Assembly: GCA_022826585.1 (NCBI GenBank) | Contig: JAJDUR010000032.1 | Location: 17,615-81,614 of the forward strand | DNA: 64,000 bases | From: Dehalococcoidia bacterium | Lineage (GTDB): Bacteria; Chloroflexota; Dehalococcoidia; Tepidiformales; Tepidiformaceae | Direction: 5' to 3' | Part shown: piece after piece, positions 34,396 through 43,708 of the stretch | Layout of the letters: each line of letters starts with the position of its first letter | How positions within the stretch are numbered: position 1 is the first letter of the stretch | Made by a program: the position numbers and the translations under genes | Notes under the pieces: generated by a model | The model's database searches: none | The model's input: only the letters and a program-made list of their open reading frames with translations | Told to the model about the DNA's origin: nothing

Positions 34396-35196
34396 TCAAG
34401 CGGGGGTGAGGGTGCGGTGGAGCCAGTCGAGCGTCTGCTCGGCGGCCTGCCGCCAGTTTTGCTCGAGCATGATGTCGTGGGCGGTGTCGGGCAGGAAGGT
34501 GAGGTCAGCGCCGTAGAGGTCGGCGGTGCGGCGGAGAGCGGACTCGGGGATGAGGCGATCGTCGCCGCCGGCGAGGGTGAGGATGGGCGTGCGCCGGATG
34601 CGTTCGGGGTCGGGGTGGGTTGTCAGCATCTGGACCCAGGAGCGGAACGACTCGCGGCCGAGGCGGGACCAGTGCCGGTGCAGGGTCTCGCTGTCGATGT
34701 CGGGGGAGAAGAGGAAGCGGCGGGCGCGCTCCGGGGTGGCAAACATGGTGTAGGGCTCCATGGAGAGCAGGAGCCTGAGGCTCAGCAGGGGATCCCGCCG
34801 GGACATGCGCGTGGACGCGGCGAGCATCCCAACGGCGGGGGCGGGCGCCACGAGCACCGCGCCCGGCGCCTCGTGGCGTTCGAGGTACTTCTGCACGACG
34901 AAGCCGCCGAGGGAGTGCCCGATGACGACTGGTTCGCGGGGAAGGCCGGTGGCCACCTGCTCGACGTCGGCCACGTAGTCGGTAACCGAGGTCCAGCGGA
35001 GGCTCCCGGGACCGGCGCTCTCGCCGTGGCCGCGCAAGCTCAGGGCGTAGGCGTCGAAGCCATGTACCGCGAAGTACGGAAGGAAGTGCTCGTCCCAGCA
35101 CCAGGCGGCGTGGCAGGAGCCGTGGACGAACAGGAGGGGCGGGTATGACGACTCACCACCACACTCCCGGGCGATGACCTCGAGTTCGTGCGCCAT
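34396..35196 (-). CDS. alpha/beta hydrolase
   Basis: A 266-residue hydrolase. LLFVHGSCHAAWCWDEHFLPYFA is the oxyanion strand-loop, VVIGHSLGGFVVQKYLE the nucleophile elbow with catalytic Ser, LTLAGGDDRLIPESAL the acid region, and PDTAHDIMLEQNWRQ the catalytic His. It probably cleaves esters or lactones. It lies between two P450 genes on the same strand, 18 bases after the stop of the upstream one, so the three look like a P450-hydrolase-P450 operon. Confidence 0.93.
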   Translation of the reverse strand: MAHELEVIARECGGESSYPPLLFVHGSCHAAWCWDEHFLPYFAVHGFDAYALSLRGHGESAGPGSLRWTSVTDYVADVEQVATGLPREPVVIGHSLGGFVVQKYLERHEAPGAVLVAPAPAVGMLAASTRMSRRDPLLSLRLLLSMEPYTMFATPERARRFLFSPDIDSETLHRHWSRLGRESFRSWVQMLTTHPDPERIRRTPILTLAGGDDRLIPESALRRTADLYGADLTFLPDTAHDIMLEQNWRQAAEQTLDWLHRTLTPA

Positions 35197-35214
35197 CGGG
35201 ACTCCCCGCGGGCG

Positions 35215-36570
35215 TTAGCCCTGGTCGACGTCGAACTGGATCCAGAGCTCCACGGGCGAGCGGAAGCCACCGGACCCGAGGTTCGGCGAGGTGATGCCGG
35301 CGTGCGTGGCGAACTTAGGTCGGGGGTTCTTCATCGCCTCCATCAGGCGGGTGCAAGCGATGATGGCCTCCTGCCGGGCCATGGCGTAGCCCATGCAGAA
35401 GTGCTGACCCATGCCGAAGCCGAGGTGCCCGTGCTTCCCATCGGGGTAGCGGCCGGAGCGCAGCTCACGGCCCATGTGCAGGTCGTCGCGGAAGATGTCG
35501 AACGTGTCGGGATCCTTGAAGACACGCTCATCGCGGTTCCCGGCGCCGAGCAGGAGGGTGATGCTCGTGCGCTCGGGGATAACCTCGCCGTGCAGCTTCA
35601 CCTCGCGGGTGGTGTAGCGGTACTGGAAGTGCACGACGGGGTCGTAACGCATCATCTCGGTGAAGACGTTGGTCCACAGCTCGGGGTTCTTCTTTACCTC
35701 CTCGAACTGGTCGGGGCGGGTGTAGAGCATGTGGTACCACATGAGCGCGATGGCCTTGTCGGTGGTGTCGCCGCCCGCCGCCAGCAGCAGGGCGATGAAG
35801 CCCTTGATCTCGTCGGCGTTCATGCGCTGGCCGCGGAACTCGGCGTGGACGATGCGCGAGATCAGGTCCTCGCCCGGCGCGTCCTCGGCCCTCCGGATGA
35901 GCGGGTCGAGGTAGTCCCACATCTCGTTCCGGGCCTGCATTCCCCTGGCGAAGTGCTCGCCGCCGAAGCCGAGGCCTTCGATGAGGTGCTGGTACCAGCG
36001 CACGAAGGTGTCCTCGTCCTCGCGGGGGAGGCCGAGCATGTTGGAGATGACGCGGATGGGGAACTGGGTGGTGAACTGACTGATCAGCTCGACCTCACCG
36101 GTCTCGGCGAAACCCTCGGCGATGTCATCAGCGGACTTCGCCCAGATCTTGCCCATCATCTCGCGGGCGATCTGCTCGATGAAGGGGAGGAACGTCTGGA
36201 GACGGTTGCCGACGAACTGGTCGGCGACGACGTTGCGCAGGAAGCGGTGCTCGTCGCTGTTGCCGTACTCGAGGATATTCGGCCCGAAGACGTGCTTTGT
36301 CCCGAACTCGTAGTCGCCCTTGGGGTCGTACTCGGCGCGGTCGAAGTCGTCGTTGTTCTGGAAGACGGAGACGATGTCGTCGTAACGGGTGATGACCCAG
36401 TTGTTGTGGAAGAGGTCCTGGTAGGCGGGGTGGTGGTCGCGCAACCGCTTGTAAAGGGGGAAGGGGTCCTTGATGTACTCGGGGCTGTCGAACTCCTGGG
36501 GCTCGATAGCCAGGGCAAGCTGCTGCTTGATGGCCTCTTCCATGGTCATGGGCTGTTCCGGTGCCGTCAT
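35215..36570 (-). CDS. cytochrome P450
   Basis: A 451-residue P450, first gene of the P450-hydrolase-P450 set. I-helix: ALLLAAGGDTTDKAIALMW; ExxR: FTEMMRYDPVVHFQYR; haem loop: HLGFGMGQHFCMGYAMARQEA with Cys392. It resembles the P450 at 8364, with a longer N terminus (MTAPEQPMTMEEAIKQQLALAIEPQEFDSPEYIKDPFPLYKRL). A minus-strand TAGCCT -10 candidate lies at 36604-36609. The substrate is unknown. Confidence 0.95.
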   Translation of the reverse strand: MTAPEQPMTMEEAIKQQLALAIEPQEFDSPEYIKDPFPLYKRLRDHHPAYQDLFHNNWVITRYDDIVSVFQNNDDFDRAEYDPKGDYEFGTKHVFGPNILEYGNSDEHRFLRNVVADQFVGNRLQTFLPFIEQIAREMMGKIWAKSADDIAEGFAETGEVELISQFTTQFPIRVISNMLGLPREDEDTFVRWYQHLIEGLGFGGEHFARGMQARNEMWDYLDPLIRRAEDAPGEDLISRIVHAEFRGQRMNADEIKGFIALLLAAGGDTTDKAIALMWYHMLYTRPDQFEEVKKNPELWTNVFTEMMRYDPVVHFQYRYTTREVKLHGEVIPERTSITLLLGAGNRDERVFKDPDTFDIFRDDLHMGRELRSGRYPDGKHGHLGFGMGQHFCMGYAMARQEAIIACTRLMEAMKNPRPKFATHAGITSPNLGSGGFRSPVELWIQFDVDQG

Positions 36571-36655
36571 CGTCTTCCCCCCGGGGTAGCTGTCGTGTGG
36601 CCAAGGCTACCGCATCCGGGACGAGCCTTGGGAGGGGCAGAAGGAGCGTGGTTGC

Positions 36656-36661
36656 TACAAT
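36656..36661 (+). promoter_or_regulatory. -10 box TACAAT for tRNA-Gly
   Basis: TACAAT-CGCGAGG lies 15 bases before the 5' end of tRNA-Gly, a normal distance for a short 5' leader. Confidence 0.5.
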
Positions 36662-36676
36662 CGCGAGGGTCCGCGA

Positions 36677-36751
36677 GCGGGAGTAGCTCAGTGGTAGAGC
36701 GCCTGCCTTCCAAGCAGGATGCCGAGGGTTCGATCCCCTTCTCCCGCTCCA
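36677..36751 (+). tRNA. tRNA-Gly (anticodon TCC)
   Basis: 75 nt. Acceptor GCGGGAG pairs fully with CTCCCGC; the D arm contains AGCTCAGTGGTAGAGC; anticodon stem-loop CTGC-CTTCCAA-GCAG gives TCC; the T arm contains GGGTTCGATCCCC. Discriminator T and 3' CCA are encoded. Confidence 0.96.
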
Positions 36752-36790
36752 GCTTCTTCAAAGTCCCCCGTGCGACAGAACCAGGAGACC

Positions 36791-37741
36791 ATGATGGCAA
36801 GACGTGAGAAGTGGACGGCCGCCGACATTCCGGACCTGACCGGCAAGGTGGCGGTTGTAACGGGAGGCAACAGCGGAATCGGATTCGAAGCGGCGAAGGA
36901 GTTGGCGCGCAAGGGCGCGGAGACGGTGCTGGCCTGCCGATCGCCGGAGCGCGGGCAGGCGGCCCTGGACACCCTGAAGGCGGAGGTTTCGGGCACCAAA
37001 GCCGAGCTGATGGCGCTCGACCTCGCGAGTCTTGCATCGGTCGAGCGGTTCGCGACGGAGTTCACGGAGCGGTACCCACAACTGGACGTGCTCGCGAACA
37101 ACGCGGGCATCATGGTGATCCCGTACGGCAAGACGGAGGACGGGTTCGAGCGGCAGGTGGGGACGAACCACCTCGGGCACTTCGCCCTGACTGGGCGGCT
37201 GTTCGACGTGCTGCTGGCGACCCCGGGGGCGCGGGTCGTGAACGTGAGCAGCCTGGCGCACAATCGGGCCGAGCTGGACCTCGACGACCTGCTCTACGAG
37301 AAGGGCGGCTACACCGAGTGGGGGGCCTACGGCCGCTCGAAGCTGCTGAACATGCTGTTCACGTTCGAGCTGCAGCGCCGCCTCGAGCGGGCGGGAGTCG
37401 ACGCGCACTCGCTGGCGGCGCACCCGGGCTTCTCCGCCTCGAACCTCACGGGGCACATGGCCGAGCGACTGCACATGCGAATAGCGCTCGGCATCTTCAA
37501 TCGGATCATCCAGGGACCGGACATGGGCGCCCTCCCCACCCTGCGGGCGGCCACCGACCCCGAGGCCAGGGGTGGCGAGTACTTCGGTCCCGCAAGGCTC
37601 AACGAGACGACCGGGCATCCCGTGCTGGTCGAGGCGTCGGCCGAGGCGCACGACGAGACGGACGGGAAGCGGCTCTGGGAGCTCTCGGAGGAGCTGACGG
37701 GCGTGAGGTACGCAGGTCTGGAGGCGGGGGGCGGCGGGTAG
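36791..37741 (+). CDS. short-chain dehydrogenase/reductase
   Basis: A 316-residue classical SDR of the retinol dehydrogenase/protochlorophyllide reductase-like branch. KVAVVTGGNSGIGFEAAKELA binds NAD(P); NNAGIM is the NAG motif; RVVNVSSLAHNRAELDLDDLLYEKG holds the catalytic Ser; YGRSK is the YxxxK. It oxidises an alcohol or reduces a ketone. It lies 39 bases after tRNA-Gly, with AGGAG before the first of two adjacent ATGs. The substrate is unknown; the P450 cluster nearby suggests hydroxylated lipophilic compounds. Confidence 0.93.
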   Translation: MMARREKWTAADIPDLTGKVAVVTGGNSGIGFEAAKELARKGAETVLACRSPERGQAALDTLKAEVSGTKAELMALDLASLASVERFATEFTERYPQLDVLANNAGIMVIPYGKTEDGFERQVGTNHLGHFALTGRLFDVLLATPGARVVNVSSLAHNRAELDLDDLLYEKGGYTEWGAYGRSKLLNMLFTFELQRRLERAGVDAHSLAAHPGFSASNLTGHMAERLHMRIALGIFNRIIQGPDMGALPTLRAATDPEARGGEYFGPARLNETTGHPVLVEASAEAHDETDGKRLWELSEELTGVRYAGLEAGGGG

Positions 37742-37861
37742 GGCATGGCCGCGCCGGCGAGCGGGTAGGGAAACCCCCGAGCTCGCTCCCTAAGATGGTC
37801 TTCGGTGCAGGCGGCCCCTGATCTCGCGGGGGGCTCCTGACGACCCGCCGTTGGAGGAACC

Positions 37862-39913
37862 TTGAAGCCGCGACTTGTCCGTTCCATCGTGGCGGCTGCT
37901 CTCCTTGCCCTCGTGATCTGGGTGGCGTTGCCGCCCGAGGACGCCGACGCCGAGACCGATCCCCCCACAGTCACGATCACGCTGCACCCCGGTTGGAACA
38001 TGGTCGGGTGGGTCGGCCCAACCACACCCGCTGCCCAGCTCCTTGAGGAGGTCCCGCAGCTCCGGCAGGTCCTCGCCTGGGATGCTGATGCACAGCGCTA
38101 CCAGGGAGTGACTGCGCTGGAGACAGGACAGGGGCTGTGGCTGGAGTTCGGCGGGGACGGACCCGCCGAAGTTGCCGTTCCCGTTTCCGACGGCAACGTA
38201 CTACTCACGCTCGACGCCGGGCACAATCTCGTCGGTTGGGCTGGGGCCGACGGCACGGCCATCGAGGAGGCGGTTGGTCGCTTCGGCGACACGCTGCTCG
38301 CCGCGTACCGATGGAATGCACCGGAGCAACACTTCGACCTGTACGCCCCCGGCGGGGGCGACTTCAACACCATCACGGAACTGAACCGCGGCGATGCCCT
38401 CTTGGTGATGCTGGCAGAGGAAACGCGGTGGTGGCAGTCGGGGACGTGGAGGACGCGGTTCTCGTTCGGCGAGGGCGTATCCGCCGGGCGGGAAGTGGAG
38501 GTCCGGAGCGCGCTTGCCAACGTGATTGGATTCTTCGCAGAGCAGTACGGAGTCGAGCCGCCGGAGTTCACGCTGAGCACCGGCGAGGGAACCCCTAACG
38601 CTACGGTCACCTTCTTCGTCAGGCGGCCACAGGCAACTGAGACCGAAGTCCTTTCGAGCCTGAGCGTCGACACCCACACACGAGGCGACGAGCTCAAGGT
38701 AGCGCTGGCTCAAGAGTACTTTCACGTCCTTCAGGCCAGCCTCGCCCGGAAGCCCGGCATGCCCTCCTGGATGACCGGAGGGGCCGCGACGTACGCCGGT
38801 GCGGTTTACGGGGCTTCAATACTGAAAGAGGACGGCGCGACGATCCGGCAGAACTGGCACTACGACTCAGCGAGGTTCACCGGCCACCTCAAGAGCCTCG
38901 AGGTCGGAGCCGCATCGTCTCGGCACTTCCCAAGAACCTACGACCTTGGAGCGATGGCCGTGGACTGGCTGGTCGGCCACGCGGCGCGAAGTTCCGGTAC
39001 GGCGGCGGGGACACCGCCAAGGGAGCCCATCCCTCTGAGGGAACAGGCAGAGCATGACGCGTTCATCCAGTACTACCGCCTGCTGGCTTCCTCGGAGACC
39101 TGGCAGGACGCGTTCGAGACTGCTTTCGAAATCAGCCCAGAAGATTTCTACAGGCAGTTTGAGCTCTATCGCGAGGAGTTGGCCGGACCGGTCATCGTGA
39201 CCTTCGGGAATATCCCTGCAGCAACCTACGCCGCCTACGAGGCTGAGCTGAACAACACGTACGCGTTCTTCATCGAGACCCTGGGCGTGAGGCCATTCCC
39301 GTACTTCCTGTACCTGGCAGACGAAGCGTCGGGGCGCGCCACCTACCGCGACTGGTATCACCCGGGCCTGCCGGACACTAGCCCGTACAACTGCCTGTCC
39401 GGCGATACCTTCAGTGTCTTCCATGTGGTGACGTGCAGGGATGCCCTCACACATAGCACCTACTTCCCGAAATACTTCGGGGTGCTGGACTTGAGGGTGA
39501 AACTGGGCCCGGACTGGCTGCGGCTCGGAATCCAGCTGTACACCGAGTACCGCTACGCAGCGAGTGTAGAGCGCCTCTCGTACGACCTCGAACTGGCCAG
39601 GCGAACCTTCTTCATCGGGCACCTCGACACTACAACGCTGTCGCAGCTCGTGGACCGAGCCAGCTGGAACGCCGCGCATGGATTGGAGAGGTGGAGCCTG
39701 GCCTTTGTCGCCGTTGACTGGTTGGTCGAGCGGTCCGGGAAGGGAGTACTGGCTGAGTATCTCCGCCTCCTCCCCCGCGGTAGGCTCGACGAAGATACCT
39801 ACGTACCGGGCGCGGGGAGCTGGGAGGCGGCCTTCGAGCAAGCCTTCGGCCTGACCATCGACGAGTTCTACGACGAGTTCGCGGAGTACCGAGCCGGGCT
39901 GTCGCAGCCCTGA
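37862..39913 (+). CDS. secreted two-repeat pseudo-peptidase (peptidase MA-like) protein
   Basis: A 683-residue secreted protein with TTG start behind GGAGGAACC and a signal peptide (LVRSIVAAALLALVIWVALPPEDADAE). Two LHPGWNMVGWVG-like repeats (about 41-100 and 118-175) come first, a module frequent in Chloroflexota exoproteins. Then a gluzincin-like domain whose zinc motif reads AQEYFHVLQ, with Gln for the first His, and whose downstream WLxEGxAxY is WMTGGAATY; a second, more degraded copy follows (WLRLGIQLYTEY). It is probably inactive as a protease. Codon use is less GC-biased than its neighbours, which hints at transfer. Confidence 0.75.
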   Translation: MKPRLVRSIVAAALLALVIWVALPPEDADAETDPPTVTITLHPGWNMVGWVGPTTPAAQLLEEVPQLRQVLAWDADAQRYQGVTALETGQGLWLEFGGDGPAEVAVPVSDGNVLLTLDAGHNLVGWAGADGTAIEEAVGRFGDTLLAAYRWNAPEQHFDLYAPGGGDFNTITELNRGDALLVMLAEETRWWQSGTWRTRFSFGEGVSAGREVEVRSALANVIGFFAEQYGVEPPEFTLSTGEGTPNATVTFFVRRPQATETEVLSSLSVDTHTRGDELKVALAQEYFHVLQASLARKPGMPSWMTGGAATYAGAVYGASILKEDGATIRQNWHYDSARFTGHLKSLEVGAASSRHFPRTYDLGAMAVDWLVGHAARSSGTAAGTPPREPIPLREQAEHDAFIQYYRLLASSETWQDAFETAFEISPEDFYRQFELYREELAGPVIVTFGNIPAATYAAYEAELNNTYAFFIETLGVRPFPYFLYLADEASGRATYRDWYHPGLPDTSPYNCLSGDTFSVFHVVTCRDALTHSTYFPKYFGVLDLRVKLGPDWLRLGIQLYTEYRYAASVERLSYDLELARRTFFIGHLDTTTLSQLVDRASWNAAHGLERWSLAFVAVDWLVERSGKGVLAEYLRLLPRGRLDEDTYVPGAGSWEAAFEQAFGLTIDEFYDEFAEYRAGLSQP

Positions 39914-40012
39914 CCCCGACGGCCCGGAGCGCACTCCGTGCGTGGCCGACCGGGGTGCGGACGTGCGACACTCCGTCGCGGCTACGCCCCCACAGGCGGC
40001 AAGGAGCACGCA

Positions 40013-40396
40013 GTGGCACTCGAACCGGGCCCGATGCAGGTGATCCACAAGGCCTTCACGACCAAGGAAGAGGTGCTCGAAGACCTGAAGCGCCTCGACC
40101 TCTGGCCGACCACGTACGTGTCGGAGCGGATGGAGGAGCTGCCCCTGCACTGGCACAACGTCGACAACTGCGGGTACGTACTGGAGGGGAACAGCTACGT
40201 GCTCAACGAGCACGGCGAGCGCTTCCCGCTCGGCCCGGGGGACAAGCTGGTGATCCCGGCCGGGGCGATCCACGCCGAGGGCGCGGTCAAGGAGCGGATG
40301 GTCTACATCGTGGGCATCTCCGAGGCGGCGAACCTGTTCGATGTTCTTGAGCTGCGCGACCCCAAGGACAGCCCGCTCTTCCAGAAGGCGAGCTGA
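40013..40396 (+). CDS. cupin-domain protein
   Basis: A 127-residue cupin with GTG start behind AAGGAG. Motif 1 LHWHNVDNCGYVLEGNSYVLNEHGE supplies two His; motif 2 is LGPGDKLVIPAGAIHAEGAVKE with the third His. A single metal-binding jelly roll of this size could be a dioxygenase, isomerase or sensor. It is the first of eight co-oriented catabolic genes ending at 46165. The short open frame before the GTG was not used. Confidence 0.85.
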   Translation: MALEPGPMQVIHKAFTTKEEVLEDLKRLDLWPTTYVSERMEELPLHWHNVDNCGYVLEGNSYVLNEHGERFPLGPGDKLVIPAGAIHAEGAVKERMVYIVGISEAANLFDVLELRDPKDSPLFQKAS

Positions 40397-40404
40397 CCCT
40401 CGGC

Positions 40405-41460
40405 GTGGAGAATGCTCCCGCGTTCGGGCTGAACCGCTGGGATTGGACCTCGACCGAGGCCTTCGTGACCGACATCGAGCTGGGGGAGGAGCTGGGTTGG
40501 GACTACGCACTCATCCCCTGGAACCCGCTCTCGCGACGCGACCCCTGGATGGAGCTGGCCGTCGCCGCGGGACGCACGTCCCGCATCAAGCTGGGGTTGC
40601 TGCTCGATAACCCGGTGCTGCACCACCCGGCCGTCTCGGCCAGCTCGATCGCGACGCTCGACGAGATCTCGGGCGGGCGCGCGCTCCTGACGCTGGGCGT
40701 CGGCGACACGGCCGTGCGCTGGCTGGGGCTGCGTCCCGCGCGGGTGGCGGAGCTGGAGGAGGCGACGGTGCTCGCGCGGCGGCTGCTCGCGGAGGAGGCT
40801 GTGGACGTGGGGGCGGTGCGTCCGGCGGCGCTGCTCCACGCGCGCCCGGTTCCGGTATGGATCGCGGCGGGAGGCCCGAAGACGGTCGAGATGGCCGGGC
40901 GCGTGGCGGACGGCGTTTTCCTGCGAGTGGGGCGCCACCCGGAGAACCTGCGAACGGCCATCGCGCGGGTGCACGCGGGGGCGCGGGAAGCGGGGCGGGA
41001 CCCGGACGAGATCGGCATCGGGCTCATCTTCCACACGGTCATGAGCGACGACCCCGGGGAGATTCGAGCAACAGCTCGGTCGATGGCGGCGGGGTATTAC
41101 GAGTACTCGCCGGCGCTGTTCGAGATTCCGGGCCTGCCCTGGGACGGGCCCTCGGTCGGGGAGCTGAAGCAGCAGGTCTACCCGGACTTCCACCACGCTC
41201 CGGACCTCGTCGAGTCGGGCAACCTCGTGAGCTTCCTCAGCGAGGAGACGGCGGACTCCTTCGCCCTGTTCGGCTCGGCGGACGACATCGCCGGCCAGCT
41301 CCGCGCGGCGATCGAGGCCGTCGGGCGGGTCGACATCGTCGTGCCGCACCCGGTCCCGATGCCGGTTCCGGGTGCACCGATCGCGCGCTCGGTTCCGCCG
41401 GCGCTGGCGGGAGCCGACTACAAGGCGTGGTTCGCGTCGGAAGTGATGCCGCGGCTGTAG
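40405..41460 (+). CDS. LLM-class F420/FMN-dependent oxidoreductase
   Basis: A 351-residue luciferase-like TIM barrel starting at GTG (ENAPAFGLNRWDWTSTEAF). AVAAGRTSRIKLGLLLDNPVLHHPAVSASSIATLDEISGGRALLTLGVG is the characteristic core, and VPVWIAAGGPKTVEMAGRVADGVF the later cofactor-binding strand. Whether the cofactor is F420 or FMN cannot be fixed by eye. It resembles methylene-H4MPT reductase-type F420 enzymes. Eight bases separate it from the cupin gene. Confidence 0.92.
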   Translation: MENAPAFGLNRWDWTSTEAFVTDIELGEELGWDYALIPWNPLSRRDPWMELAVAAGRTSRIKLGLLLDNPVLHHPAVSASSIATLDEISGGRALLTLGVGDTAVRWLGLRPARVAELEEATVLARRLLAEEAVDVGAVRPAALLHARPVPVWIAAGGPKTVEMAGRVADGVFLRVGRHPENLRTAIARVHAGAREAGRDPDEIGIGLIFHTVMSDDPGEIRATARSMAAGYYEYSPALFEIPGLPWDGPSVGELKQQVYPDFHHAPDLVESGNLVSFLSEETADSFALFGSADDIAGQLRAAIEAVGRVDIVVPHPVPMPVPGAPIARSVPPALAGADYKAWFASEVMPRL

Positions 41461-41505
41461 GCACCGGTAGACCCGGCGCGGTCACACGGGCGCCATTGCA
41501 GTCCG

Positions 41506-41511
41506 TAGTAT
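41506..41511 (+). promoter_or_regulatory. -10 box TAGTAT inside the catabolic block
   Basis: TAGTAT-TGCGGC lies 16 bases before the ATG of the amidohydrolase gene and could be an internal promoter. The spacing allows a short leader with GCGAGGTGG. Confidence 0.4.
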
Positions 41512-41527
41512 TGCGGCGAGGTGGCCC

Positions 41528-43264
41528 ATGGCTGAGTTCGACATCGTCGTCAAGGGCGGAACCATCATCGACGGGCTGCGGACGCCCCGCTACGTGGCCG
41601 ACATCGGCATCGGGGACGGGCGCATCGGCTACATCGGCAAGCTGAACGCCTCGGACGGCGAGCGGGTGCTGGACGCCGGCGGGCTCATCGTTGCACCGGG
41701 GTTCGTGGACCTGCACACGCACTACGACGGGCAGAACTACTGGGATCCCTACTGCTCCATCTCGGGCTGGCACGGGGTCACGTCGGTGGTGATTGGGAAC
41801 TGCGGGTTCGGGTTCGCGCCGGTGAAGGCGGACGACCGCGAGCGGGCGATGCTCTCGCTGGCCCGGAACGAGGCGGTTCCGCTCGAGTCGATGCAGGAAG
41901 GGATGCCGTGGGACTGGGAGACCTATCCCGAGTTCCTGGACAGCATGGAGCGCACGCCGAAGGGCGTGAACGTCCTGAGCTACGTGGGCCTGAGCCCGTT
42001 GATGATGTACGTGATGGGGCTGGAGGCGGCGAAGAGCCGCCTGCCGAACGACGCCGAGATGGCGGAGATGTCGCGCATCCTGGAGGAGGCGATCGAGGCG
42101 GGAGGCTGCGGCTTCTCGGCTCAGGTGCTGGGACCGGGGAGCGGCCAGCGCGACTACGACGGCACGCCGATGATCACCGACACGATGGCGCCCGAGACGC
42201 TGATCGCGTTCGCGGAGGTATTGGCGAAGTGCCGGGCGGGCTTCATCCAGCTCACGGGCGGCGGCATGGAGCTGAACGAGCAGCTGGCCGAGGTGAGCGG
42301 GCGGCCGGTCATCTACAACCTCATCCTCGCCATGCCCCAGGACCAGCACGGGAACAAGATGGAGGGGCACCACAAGACGATCGCCTGGCTGAACGAGGCG
42401 AACGCGCGCGGGAACCGCATCTACGGGCAGGCGGTGACGGTGAAGATCGGCTACGAGTTCACGCTCGAGCACTGGAACATGTTCGATACGCACGAGCTGT
42501 GGCGGGAGATGACGCTGGGGACGGTGGAGGAGCGGCAGGCGAAGATGGCGGACCCCGATCGGCGCCCTGCCCTGCGCACGGAGTACGACGAGGGCAAGGG
42601 CCCCAGCGCTCCGGGGCGGGACGAGGAGGCGGAGATTGCCGGGCACGTCGGGCGGGGGCTGGCGGTGCTGACGGTGCAGGAGGTGGAGGACCCCTCGCTG
42701 AAGCACTTCGAAGGGCTGACGGTGCAGGAGATCGCCGACCAGAGCGGGAAGCACGTGATCGACGCGTTCCTCGACCTGGGCGTGGCGGACAACCTGCACA
42801 CGACCTGGGTGACGCCGCCGGAGGAGACGGACGTGCAGTCGATGAGCGAGGTCGCGAACTCGCCCTTCGCGCTGCCGGGGGTCTCCGACGGCGGGGCGCA
42901 CACGAAGTTCCTCGCAATGGGCGTCTACCCCACGGAGATGCTCTCCGAGCTGGTGCGCGACCACGGGATCATGGACCTGGAGCAGGCGCACTGGCGCCTG
43001 AGCGCGTACCCGGCGATGGCGGCGGGCTTCAAGGACCGGGGCTGGATCAAGGAAGGCTCACCGGCCGACATCGTCATCTACGACCTGGAGAACCTGGGCA
43101 TCGGGCCTATGGAGAAGGTGTACGACCTTCCCGCCGGCCAGTGGCGGCGGGTGCGCCGCCCCGAGGGCTACCGCTGGATTCTCGTGAACGGAGAAGTGAC
43201 CGTGGAGGACGGGGAGACGACCGGGGCAACGCCGGGTCGACTCCTTCGCTACGGCGCAGGCTAG
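41528..43264 (+). CDS. N-acyl-D-amino-acid deacylase-like amidohydrolase
   Basis: A 578-residue amidohydrolase-superfamily protein. FDIVVKGGTIIDGLRTPRYVADIGIGDGRI is the N-terminal beta sandwich; FVDLHTHYDGQNYWDP provides HxH (His63, His65); the Cys of VVIGNCGFGFAPVK is the conserved Cys of D-aminoacylases; SDGGAHTKF provides the catalytic Asp; PADIVIYDLE begins the C-terminal sandwich. It should cleave an N-acyl or cyclic amide. A paralogue of near-identical layout is at 54597-56297. Confidence 0.92.
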   Translation: MAEFDIVVKGGTIIDGLRTPRYVADIGIGDGRIGYIGKLNASDGERVLDAGGLIVAPGFVDLHTHYDGQNYWDPYCSISGWHGVTSVVIGNCGFGFAPVKADDRERAMLSLARNEAVPLESMQEGMPWDWETYPEFLDSMERTPKGVNVLSYVGLSPLMMYVMGLEAAKSRLPNDAEMAEMSRILEEAIEAGGCGFSAQVLGPGSGQRDYDGTPMITDTMAPETLIAFAEVLAKCRAGFIQLTGGGMELNEQLAEVSGRPVIYNLILAMPQDQHGNKMEGHHKTIAWLNEANARGNRIYGQAVTVKIGYEFTLEHWNMFDTHELWREMTLGTVEERQAKMADPDRRPALRTEYDEGKGPSAPGRDEEAEIAGHVGRGLAVLTVQEVEDPSLKHFEGLTVQEIADQSGKHVIDAFLDLGVADNLHTTWVTPPEETDVQSMSEVANSPFALPGVSDGGAHTKFLAMGVYPTEMLSELVRDHGIMDLEQAHWRLSAYPAMAAGFKDRGWIKEGSPADIVIYDLENLGIGPMEKVYDLPAGQWRRVRRPEGYRWILVNGEVTVEDGETTGATPGRLLRYGAG

Positions 43265-43296
43265 GCATCACCAGAACAGGCAGGAGGAACCAGATC

Positions 43297-43683
43297 ATGC
43301 CGAAATTCGTGCTCATCGGGCTGTGCGAGCCCACCGGTCCAGACGCCCAGGAGGCGTTCGACGAGTGGTTCGTCGACCAGCACATCGAGGACACGGCCAA
43401 GTGTCCGAACTTCATCCGGGGGAGCGTGTTCAAGCTGAGCGGGCCCCACGGGAACGGCGAGACCGTCTCGGGCTACCTCTCCCTCTACGAGGTGGAGGCG
43501 GACAGCTACGACGAGGCGGAGAACACCCTCAACGCCTGGCAGCGCGACCCGGACGCGTGGGAAGGCCGCAAGGTCCACCGCGAGACGGGGGAGAAGCTGG
43601 GCGGCATCCCCATCGCGGTCAACGGGTCCGGCTGGTACGAGCTGATCAACTACTGGGACGGGCCCAAGGCGAGCGCGCGGTGA
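43297..43683 (+). CDS. EthD/dimeric alpha-beta barrel-like protein
   Basis: A 128-residue protein behind CAGGAGGAAC. FVLIGLCEPTGPDAQEAFDEWFVDQHIEDTAKCPNFIRGSVFKLSG has the strand-helix-strand of EthD/DUF4286-type barrels, with the central H of DQHIED and the long YLSLYEVEA strand. EthD helps a P450 in ether degradation elsewhere; here the link is only contextual. The start is fixed by the ribosome-binding site and the upstream stop. Confidence 0.75.
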   Translation: MPKFVLIGLCEPTGPDAQEAFDEWFVDQHIEDTAKCPNFIRGSVFKLSGPHGNGETVSGYLSLYEVEADSYDEAENTLNAWQRDPDAWEGRKVHRETGEKLGGIPIAVNGSGWYELINYWDGPKASAR

Positions 43684-43708
43684 CGGCTGCCTCGACGGGG
43701 ACTCGCGC

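Noticed and set aside
36677..36751. tRNA-Gly as an attachment site of an integrated element
   Set aside because: No integrase or phage gene follows, and no second copy of the tRNA 3' end is seen in the window.
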